From assembly GCA_026996955.1 (NCBI GenBank), contig JALWJV010000115.1, positions 1 through 5,783 on the forward strand: DNA of 5,783 bases, read 5' to 3'. Below the pieces are notes generated by a model that saw only the letters and a program-made list of their open reading frames with translations, was not told where the DNA came from and ran no database searches. The translations under genes and the position numbers were made by a program. Numbering within the stretch: position 1 is the stretch's first letter; each line of letters starts with the position of its first letter. This DNA comes from Deltaproteobacteria bacterium (lineage in GTDB: Bacteria; Desulfobacterota; Dissulfuribacteria; Dissulfuribacterales; QOAL01). Shown here piece by piece: positions 1 to 4,923 of this stretch.

Positions 1-12
1 AGCGCATGTTTT

Positions 13-738
13 TCATGTCTCACGGCTTGCCTCGTCTCTTATGCGGTCCATTATCCCCTGGTCTGCAAAACTCAGGAACTGTCCGCCCTTTCCGATTATG
101 ATATGGTCCAGTACGTGGATATCCAGAAGCCTTGCTGCAAGAAAGAGTTTTTTGGTGATTGCCATGTCCTCATAAGAAGGCTCTGTAAATCCTGATGGGT
201 GATTATGTGCAAATACCAGGGCAGCAGCGTTGAGCTCAAGTGCCCTTTTCATAACCTCCCTTGGATAGACCGCACTTGCGGCAAGTGTGCCCTCAAATAG
301 CTGTTCCACCTCAATGATGCCGTGTTTTATATCCAGAAAGGTCACCACAAACACCTCCCGGTCATGCATGTAAAAGGCATGCTTGAGGTAATCAACCAGG
401 TCAGATGCAGCCTGAATATAGATTTTGCCCTTTAACCGGGCCTTGAGGAATTTTCGTGCTACCTGGTGGATGAATTTCAGGGCAAAGATATTGTTTGGTC
501 CAACACCCCTTATCTGCTGAAGCGCATCAGAAGGTGCCTCAAGGGCTGCTGCAAGGGAGCCGAAATGTTTTAGAGTCTGCCGTGCCCGCTCCTTGCAGTC
601 CTGCCGCGGGGTTCCGAAACTGTAGAGCATTTCAAGTATTTCATCGTCAGTAAAGGCGGAAAGACCATGCTTCATGAACCGTTCACGCATCCGCTGGCGG
701 TGTCCTGCTCCCTTTTTCTGCCAATGCTCCTTCTGCAT
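13..738 (-). CDS. radC: RadC family JAB/MPN-domain protein
   Basis: This 241-residue protein belongs to the RadC (UPF0758) family. The N-terminal part (about 10-100) has the family start GHRQRMRERF, then DDEILEML, and a helix-hairpin-helix-like IRGVGPNN at 76-83. The C-terminal JAB/MPN domain (about 105-235) carries the metal-binding signature HNHPSG (His178, His180, Ser182) followed by Asp191, and further on the family's LDHIIIG at 210-216. PREV at 159-162 is also typical. Length and both domains are complete. Known: the JAMM residues bind zinc in related peptidases. The old DNA-repair name is not well supported by experiment and the substrate is unknown. The ATG lies 8 nt after the stop of the 158-residue gene, so the two are probably co-transcribed. 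The nearest Shine-Dalgarno-like sequence (CAGGG) is about 12 nt upstream and weak, suggesting coupled translation. The stop TGA is at 13-15. Confidence 0.95.
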   Translation of the reverse strand: MQKEHWQKKGAGHRQRMRERFMKHGLSAFTDDEILEMLYSFGTPRQDCKERARQTLKHFGSLAAALEAPSDALQQIRGVGPNNIFALKFIHQVARKFLKARLKGKIYIQAASDLVDYLKHAFYMHDREVFVVTFLDIKHGIIEVEQLFEGTLAASAVYPREVMKRALELNAAALVFAHNHPSGFTEPSYEDMAITKKLFLAARLLDIHVLDHIIIGKGGQFLSFADQGIMDRIRDEASRET

Positions 739-746
739 TGTGGCGG

Positions 747-1223
747 TCAGCCCTGATCCTTTACTAGCCCGTATGCCTTGCCAACTGTATAAACAAGATT
801 CATGAACTGTTTTGGGAGCGGGACTGCCCTGTCTTCAAGCAATATGCCAAGCTCCTTTGCCTGTTTAAGTATCTCGCCGCTTCCATCTTCAAGCCCCTCC
901 TGGTGATCACAGAGAAACTGTATCCTCAGGGCATCGGTAAGGGGAATGCGAAGTGATTCCATGTCTGCAGGTACATCCTGCAGCATTGAAATCACCCTTT
1001 CATGATTTTCTTTTGCAAAATTCATAAATCTCTGCTCAGGATTTGGCGTGCCAAAGAGGTGATTTACAGTGGCTCCGGCAAGCATTCCGTAATAACCCCT
1101 GTCTTCTCCGGGATAGGTGGCTTCTGCCTTGTCCCTTATCTTCATGAAGAATATCATTTTGACAATTTCCACCCCTTCCCGTAGGGCAGGTATAAAGTCC
1201 CTGTCTATCTGTTCAGAAGTCAT
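747..1223 (-). CDS. Uncharacterised 158-residue soluble protein upstream of radC
   Basis: I do not recognise the family. The protein is 158 residues, mostly charged and amphipathic helix, without a signal peptide, transmembrane segment or cysteine cluster (a single Cys near residue 104). Visible landmarks are a helical N-terminus (ALREGVEIVKMIFFMKIRDKA), a glycine-rich turn GYYGMLAGATVNHLFGTPNPEQ at about 43-64, and a C-terminal helix with PLPKQFMNLVYTVGKAYGL. It is judged a real gene because the ATG has a strong ribosome binding site (AGGAG, 6 nt spacer), the reading frame is uninterrupted, and radC follows after 8 nt. It is the first gene after the 180-bp inverted repeat, so its promoter should lie in or beside that element, although I see no convincing -35/-10 pair. 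The adjacency hints at a role linked to RadC, but that is only inference. Confidence 0.8.
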   Translation of the reverse strand: MTSEQIDRDFIPALREGVEIVKMIFFMKIRDKAEATYPGEDRGYYGMLAGATVNHLFGTPNPEQRFMNFAKENHERVISMLQDVPADMESLRIPLTDALRIQFLCDHQEGLEDGSGEILKQAKELGILLEDRAVPLPKQFMNLVYTVGKAYGLVKDQG

Positions 1224-1229
1224 TGGTTT

Positions 1230-1234
1230 CTCCT
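1230..1234 (-). promoter_or_regulatory. Ribosome binding site of the 158-residue gene
   Basis: On the minus strand the sequence reads AGGAGAAACCAATG: a near-consensus Shine-Dalgarno AGGAG with a 6-nt spacer to the ATG at 1223. It is the strongest ribosome binding site in the window. It fixes the start codon and indicates independent translation initiation after the intergenic repeat. Confidence 0.8.
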
Positions 1235-1256
1235 GGTGTTTTGTATCTATTCAGCG

Positions 1257-1275
1257 TGGTAAATGGTCTTGTTTT
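1257..1275 (+). repeat. Left terminal inverted repeat of the 180-bp element
   Basis: TGGTAAATGGTCTTGTTTT, identical over 19 of 19 bases to the reverse complement of 1418-1436. Complementarity stops at base 1256 outward and becomes patchy for 15 bases inward, so this is a discrete arm. Confidence 0.9.
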
Positions 1276-1325
1276 GGAGTGACTTTGAATAATTTCGTAG
1301 TTTTTCTTGGCGAAGCGAAGCCACA

Positions 1326-1371
1326 AAAATCGCCTCTCGCTGAGCGAGGGACGAGCGAGTTTCGCGATTTT
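1326..1371 (-). terminator. Possible terminator-like inner hairpin of the repeat
   Basis: Read on the minus strand, AAAATCGC (1371-1364) can pair with GCGATTTT (1333-1326). The enclosed CTCGCT-C-AGCGAG forms a tight inner hairpin, and a run of five T follows. This resembles an intrinsic terminator for transcripts leaving pgsA, but the base of the stem is AT-rich and the T-run is part of the stem, so it is a weak call. The near-symmetry means it could act in both directions. Confidence 0.3.
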
Positions 1372-1417
1372 AGCGTAGCAAGCCTTAGAAAAACAAGAAA
1401 TTGTTCACCGGAACGGA

Positions 1418-1436
1418 AAAACAAGACCATTTACCA
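1418..1436 (-). repeat. Right terminal inverted repeat of the 180-bp element
   Basis: AAAACAAGACCATTTACCA, the exact reverse complement of the left arm. The flanking base at 1437 no longer pairs with 1256, which defines the element edge. The remaining 46 nt to the pgsA stop hold no feature I can support. Confidence 0.9.
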
Positions 1437-1482
1437 ACCTTTATTAACATAAGTAGGGTGAGCAGTTACGTTGTTTTTTACT

Positions 1483-2511
1483 TTAATGATCAACTAACAA
1501 CTTTCTTAGATAAAAGATATCTGCTGCTGCATACAGGAGGCTTGCTGCCGTAGCCATAATAATAAAGTTGCTCACAGCGGTTTGGGGAGATGTTGTAATC
1601 CAGTAGATAAGCGCGGCAAACACAACTGGAACCACAAACCGTTTTTTGTACCTGGAAAGGGTCCTGTACCCCTCCTGTACAGCCCACATATCTATGCCCT
1701 GTGAACAGAATTCAACTGCCACTGTCAGGGTAATCAACCCTGCCATGGTCTGGGATACAGGGGGCAGGACAATGATCAGGGCAAGTGGCAGGGATATTGA
1801 AAGGACAAGCCCTGCAATGGCTGAAAATCCCCGTTTAAGACACATGGGCAGGGTTGCCTTCACATACTGGGCACCGGATGCCAGGGTAATTCCAAGGAGC
1901 ACTGCCCCGTAAATTACGTTTGCCAGGTCAGTTGAAAACAACATAAGAGGTATGAGCCCTGCAAGCAGGAAGCCCATGGCAATCCACAGCCTTGGCGGGA
2001 TTTTTTTCTTTTTCATGGCAATCCATGCCATGGCAGCCCCTGTGCCTGTCATGGCAAGCAGTATTAAAAAGTAGCTTACTGTCTTGTCAGTAAATGTGGC
2101 TGTCAGGAAGATAAGGCCGATACCTGTCATCTGGACAGTGGTTTTGATCTTGGCAAGTTCTGTTACCTTCAGTTCACCATGATCAGGTGTCAGAAAGCGC
2201 CTAAGTTCAGTTACAAGAAACTCCCGGAGGAATATGGGCCACACAATCCACAGCGGCAGGATTGACAGGTGCAGAAGGGGCAGAAGGGTTACAGCAACAA
2301 AGATCTTGTCTGCGATTGGATCAAGCAGCCTGCCAAGGGGGGTGGTGCCGTATTTTCTTGCCAGCATGCCGTCGAAATAGTCGGTAAAACCCAGGATAAA
2401 CAGTATGATTACAGCAATGGTCCTTGCAGTGGTCCCGTGATATACCAGGAACCACGGAAGCGGCATGAGGAGAATTCGAAGAGAAGTTAACTGGTTGGCA
2501 CTTATAATCAT
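1483..2511 (-). CDS. pgsA: CDP-alcohol phosphatidyltransferase, PgsA-like, with long membrane C-terminal extension
   Basis: Likely CDP-diacylglycerol--glycerol-3-phosphate 3-phosphatidyltransferase, which makes phosphatidylglycerolphosphate at the inner membrane. The catalytic signature lies at residues 44-68: Asp44, Asp47-Gly48, Ala51-Arg52, Gly60, Asp64, Asp68. LAKIKTTVQM at 119-128 is typical of PgsA rather than PssA. The start was set at ATG 2511, giving 342 residues. It puts the family-like N-terminus (NQLTSLRILLMP) near residue 6, has AAAGGGG upstream, and lies 5 nt after the preceding stop; a TTG at 2541 would add 10 residues and overlap the upstream gene. Two oddities stand out. The spacing Arg52-Gly60 is seven residues where E. 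coli PgsA has eight. Also, PgsA proteins are usually about 180-200 residues, whereas this one continues after a KKKK linker (167-170) with about 170 residues holding roughly five more hydrophobic segments (about 175-192, 197-215, 229-249, 293-307, 313-335). The function of this extension is unknown. Confidence 0.88.
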   Translation of the reverse strand: MIISANQLTSLRILLMPLPWFLVYHGTTARTIAVIILFILGFTDYFDGMLARKYGTTPLGRLLDPIADKIFVAVTLLPLLHLSILPLWIVWPIFLREFLVTELRRFLTPDHGELKVTELAKIKTTVQMTGIGLIFLTATFTDKTVSYFLILLAMTGTGAAMAWIAMKKKKIPPRLWIAMGFLLAGLIPLMLFSTDLANVIYGAVLLGITLASGAQYVKATLPMCLKRGFSAIAGLVLSISLPLALIIVLPPVSQTMAGLITLTVAVEFCSQGIDMWAVQEGYRTLSRYKKRFVVPVVFAALIYWITTSPQTAVSNFIIMATAASLLYAAADIFYLRKLLVDH

Positions 2512-2516
2512 TGAAA

Positions 2517-3062
2517 TCAGGCCCCTTTGTATTTTTGCCAAAGGTGGTAAAATGCCTCCATCAGTTCAGCACGGGCATGCCCCATGTACTGGACATCCTG
2601 GACAAACTCCCTGTACTGTTTGGGCGGGCCGATTTCTATTTGAAGGAGCAGCGGCTCACAGAAATACCATGTGCAGCGATAGGGCCGCTCAATGCGTGGC
2701 AGAACGCATCCCTTTTCCCCAATGAACTGGCACAGCGCCCCTTCGTCAACCGACAGGTCATACTCAGGAACCTTACCGCCCATTGCAAGAATTGCCACAA
2801 CGTCGGCAAATTCAGGGAAACCATGCTTGTTACAGCAGCAGACGTTTCCGCAGTACGGGCAGACCTCAGCGGTGTATTTCTGTATGAAAGGGTCCATTAT
2901 GGCATATGCCTGCTTGAACTGGTGTGCCTTTTCGTTCACAACAGACATCTCTGCCTCATGGTCTTTGAAAAACTTTTTTATTTCCTGGACTGTTTTCCAG
3001 AACTCTTCGGGGTTTCGAAAGTCCAGCCTGGGAAAAACAGTGGTATCAAATCCGGTTATCAT
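2517..3062 (-). CDS. YkgJ-like cysteine-cluster (CxxCxxxCC) protein
   Basis: This is a 181-residue soluble protein. The cysteine pattern is that of the YkgJ / UPF0153 zinc- or iron-binding cluster family: Cys68-x2-Cys71-x3-Cys75-Cys76-Cys77, then Cys111, Cys119, Cys130 and Cys135. The segment GCVLPRIERPYRCTWYFC (118-135) matches the family's second half, where a cysteine is followed by RPxxC and a last cysteine. A charged helical N-terminus of about 65 residues precedes the cluster. The family is annotated as a probable Fe-S or zinc cluster carrier, and its biochemical role is largely unknown. The start is secure: TAAGGA lies 6 nt before the ATG, and the ATG overlaps the manC stop as ATGA. 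The stop is 5 nt before pgsA, so the gene is translationally embedded between a sugar-nucleotide and a phospholipid gene. Three consecutive cysteines are slightly unusual. Confidence 0.82.
   Translation of the reverse strand: MITGFDTTVFPRLDFRNPEEFWKTVQEIKKFFKDHEAEMSVVNEKAHQFKQAYAIMDPFIQKYTAEVCPYCGNVCCCNKHGFPEFADVVAILAMGGKVPEYDLSVDEGALCQFIGEKGCVLPRIERPYRCTWYFCEPLLLQIEIGPPKQYREFVQDVQYMGHARAELMEAFYHLWQKYKGA
2522..2528 (-). promoter_or_regulatory. Ribosome binding site deciding the pgsA start
   Basis: The minus strand reads AAAGGGGCCTGATTTCAATG. The AAAGGGG purine tract sits 10 nt before the ATG at 2511 and overlaps the last codons of the upstream gene (stop TGA at 2517-2519). It favours the ATG over the in-frame TTG at 2541. 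Confidence 0.6.
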
Positions 3063-4165
3063 GAATATTCCTTAAAGCCCATTTTCTTGATTTCATTTAC
3101 AAGCTCACCCACCTCATTAAGCCTGTCCCTGGGGCATACCAGCACTGCATCTCCCTGTGCTATAACTGCCATGCCCTCCAAGTGGGTGGCTGCAGCAAGG
3201 GTGCCGTCCTCTCCGATTATGAGACAGTCCTTGCAGTTGGTGGCAACAGCCGTGCCCTTTATGGCGTTTCCGTTTTCATCCTTGCTGGCAAGCTGGTAGT
3301 AAGTCTCCCAGACCCCCATGTCATACCAGTAAAAATCAAAGGGGAAAAGCACAAGTTTTATCTGCCCTGATGGACACCTGGTGGGTATGCGCTCAAGCAA
3401 CCCCTTGTCAATGGACTCACATGGCATGCGGCTGTACTGGGATTCTATAAATGAATATGCATAGGCTGACTGATTCTGCATCAGGTCGTTTAATGATTCC
3501 CAGGCCTCTGGCATGCACCTGCTTAGGGCTGCAAATAGTGTGTCAGGGGCAAAGGCAAATATGCCGCTGTTCCAGTAGAAGGTGCCTTTTTTCAGGTAGT
3601 GCTCTGCGGTTTCCCTGGCAGGCTTTTCGTGGAATTTGCAGACTTCAAAACAGGGTATGCCCGAGCACGTCTCTATCTTCTCTTTGATCTCCACATAACC
3701 GTAAGCTGTTTCAGGGCGGTCGGGATTTACACCAAAGGTTACTATAACAGGATTCTTGGCAGCAAAATCAAGCCCTGCAGACAGCACCTGCCTGAATCTT
3801 TCCCTGTCCTCAATGATATGGTCAGATGGCAGTACAGCCACTGCAGAGGGGGATGCGGATTTTTCAATAATGGATACTGCCCAGGCAATGGCTGCAGCGG
3901 TTCCCCTTGGGCATGGTTCAGTGATTACGTGGTTGTCAGCAAGTTGGGGCAGGTGGTCAAGTATGTCCTCACGGTGTTCCGGCCTGGAAATGACCCAGAT
4001 ATTTTCCCAGGGAATCATTGGCTGAATGCGGGCAATGGTGCGTTCAAGCATTGATTCAGTGCTTTGAATGCGGAGGAACTGTTTGGGCCGCATGCGCCTG
4101 CTCCTTGGCCACAGGCGTGTGCCAAGTCCTCCAGCCAGTATCAGGACGTGATGGTTAGTGGTCAA
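3059..4165 (-). CDS. manC: Mannose-1-phosphate guanylyltransferase (GDP-mannose pyrophosphorylase), short form
   Basis: The enzyme converts mannose-1-phosphate and GTP to GDP-mannose, a cytoplasmic precursor for lipopolysaccharide, capsule or other glycans. The nucleotidyltransferase signature is at 12-30: GGLGTRLWPRSRRMRPKQF. Further family landmarks are LPSDHII in the centre, FYWNSGIFAF, and SIDKGLLER near the C-terminal third followed by DFYWYDMGVWETYY. At 368 residues it is the single-domain form, lacking the C-terminal cupin/phosphomannose isomerase domain of bifunctional ManC/AlgA proteins of about 470 residues. The start is forced to TTG at 4165: an in-frame TAA lies at 4172-4174 and no ATG or GTG occurs before the signature. 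The gene overlaps the end of rsmE by 11 nt and has only a weak GGTAAG upstream, so translation probably depends on coupling to rsmE. No phosphomannomutase or isomerase gene is in the window. Confidence 0.92.
   Translation of the reverse strand: MTTNHHVLILAGGLGTRLWPRSRRMRPKQFLRIQSTESMLERTIARIQPMIPWENIWVISRPEHREDILDHLPQLADNHVITEPCPRGTAAAIAWAVSIIEKSASPSAVAVLPSDHIIEDRERFRQVLSAGLDFAAKNPVIVTFGVNPDRPETAYGYVEIKEKIETCSGIPCFEVCKFHEKPARETAEHYLKKGTFYWNSGIFAFAPDTLFAALSRCMPEAWESLNDLMQNQSAYAYSFIESQYSRMPCESIDKGLLERIPTRCPSGQIKLVLFPFDFYWYDMGVWETYYQLASKDENGNAIKGTAVATNCKDCLIIGEDGTLAAATHLEGMAVIAQGDAVLVCPRDRLNEVGELVNEIKKMGFKEYS
3069..3074 (-). promoter_or_regulatory. Ribosome binding site of the cysteine-cluster gene
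   Basis: The minus strand reads TAAGGAATATTCATGA: a good Shine-Dalgarno with a 6-nt spacer, inside the end of manC. ATGA joins the start of this gene to the manC stop, the usual arrangement for termination-reinitiation coupling. Confidence 0.7.
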
Positions 4166-4910
4166 TTTTTCTTACCGTCTGCTCATATAACGCGCGCAAT
4201 ATTGCTGCCGTTGCAATGGCAGCTGTTTCTGTGCGCAAAATGCGTATTCCTAGGGATGCTGCCTTAAACTCCCTGTCCAGACATTTTGTGATTTCGCGGC
4301 TTGTAAATCCGCCTTCCGGTCCAACAAGTACGGCCATTTCAGTACCTGGAAAATCCCTGATATTATCGACAAGTTCAAGTAGAGGCGGGTGGCTGTCTGC
4401 CTCTAACAAAACAATTTTTATTAAATGCACAAGGTTGTCAAGAAGTTCATCAAGGGTCACAGGTTCATGAATCCTGGTAAGCCTGTTTCCAGAGCATTGC
4501 TGCAGTGCCTGGACAGCGATCTCACGCCAGCGTTTCACACGCATTCCCCTGGGGTTTGCAACTGTGCGCTCAGTTATAACCGGCCTTATCTCCCTTACGC
4601 CAAGCTCACACGCCTTCTGGATCAGCCAGTCCATGCGCTTGCCCTTGATCACAGCAGGAACAAGGACAGCAGGGATGGTGTCGTCAGGGCATTCAAGCGG
4701 TGACAGGACCTTGAATGTTATTGTGCCTGGGCCGACACCCTTTACCTTTGCCATAAAGGAGAGGCCCATGCCGTCTTTTATAACCGCCTCCTCCCCTGTG
4801 CGAAGCCGTTTTGCTTTGGAAAAATGCCTGGCCCTGCTGCCTGAAATTTCAATTTCATCAGGCATGGTTTCAAGCAGTTCTGTGTCAACCACAATGTCAT
4901 TACGAGCCAT
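4155..4910 (-). CDS. rsmE: 16S rRNA (uracil(1498)-N3)-methyltransferase
   Basis: RsmE methylates N3 of U1498 in 16S rRNA of the 30S subunit using S-adenosylmethionine. The 251-residue length matches the family. The N-terminal PUA-like part (about 20-70) includes RARHFSKAKRLRTGEEAVIKDG. The SPOUT methyltransferase part follows, with KGKRMDWLIQKACELGV (89-105), ITERT (112-116), RWREIAVQALQQC (127-139), the SAM-binding loop GPEGGF (197-202) and LGIRILRTETAAIAT (220-234), which lies in the trefoil knot. The ATG at 4910 is 13 nt after the prmA stop, with no clear Shine-Dalgarno, consistent with coupling. Its last codons overlap the TTG start of manC. PrmA next to RsmE is a recurrent pairing in bacteria and groups two modifiers of the ribosome. 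Confidence 0.95.
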   Translation of the reverse strand: MARNDIVVDTELLETMPDEIEISGSRARHFSKAKRLRTGEEAVIKDGMGLSFMAKVKGVGPGTITFKVLSPLECPDDTIPAVLVPAVIKGKRMDWLIQKACELGVREIRPVITERTVANPRGMRVKRWREIAVQALQQCSGNRLTRIHEPVTLDELLDNLVHLIKIVLLEADSHPPLLELVDNIRDFPGTEMAVLVGPEGGFTSREITKCLDREFKAASLGIRILRTETAAIATAAILRALYEQTVRKIDH

Positions 4911-4923
4911 GGCGTTCTGATGT

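Larger units (their letters stand above)
1257..1436. repeat. 180-bp near-palindromic element with perfect 19-bp terminal inverted repeats (MITE-like)
   Basis: The ends TGGTAAATGGTCTTGTTTT (1257-1275) and its exact reverse complement (1418-1436) form perfect 19-bp terminal inverted repeats. Further arms are nested in register: AATTTC 1291-1296 with GAAATT 1397-1402; GTTTTTCT 1300-1307 with AGAAAAAC 1387-1394; AAAATCGC 1326-1333 with GCGATTTT 1364-1371. A GC-rich core hairpin CTCGCT-G-AGCGAG lies at 1336-1348. The arms share a centre near 1347, so the whole segment could fold into one long interrupted cruciform or RNA stem. It encodes no plausible protein. No clear target-site duplication is visible at the edges. 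It fills most of the 259-nt gap between pgsA and the 158-residue gene. Likely identities are a non-autonomous transposable element (MITE) or a dispersed structured repeat. A secondary role as terminator or insulator is possible, because the minus strand reads hairpin then GCGATTTTT. Confidence 0.85.

Noticed and set aside
1224..1300. A sigma70-type promoter for the 158-residue gene
   Set aside because: GAATAGAT and TAGATA resemble a -10 box, but no -35 at the right spacing is convincing, so no promoter was called.
1331..1359. CRISPR-like or tandem repeat from recurring GAGCGAG units
   Set aside because: There are only two 7-bp copies (1342-1348 and 1353-1359) within the palindrome core, explained by hairpin symmetry and with no spacers.
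1117..1452. Plus-strand open frame of 111 codons crossing the start of the 158-residue gene and the whole inverted repeat
   Set aside because: It runs antisense to a well-supported gene, has no clear ribosome binding site, and is open mainly because the 180-bp repeat lacks stops in that frame. I treat it as spurious.
1437..1482. T-rich stretch (TTGTTTTTTAC at 1470-1480) as a terminator
   Set aside because: The T-run is on the plus strand whereas pgsA is transcribed on the minus strand, and no GC-rich stem precedes it.
2512..2541. TTG at 2541 as the start of the PgsA-like protein
   Set aside because: It would overlap the preceding gene by 25 nt and add 10 residues before the usual N-terminus, while ATG 2511 has an AAAGGGG tract upstream and fits the family.
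2511..3299. Plus-strand open frame of 262 codons opposite the cysteine-cluster gene and the end of manC
   Set aside because: It is a shadow of two genes with clear family motifs, and its translation has no coherent domain.
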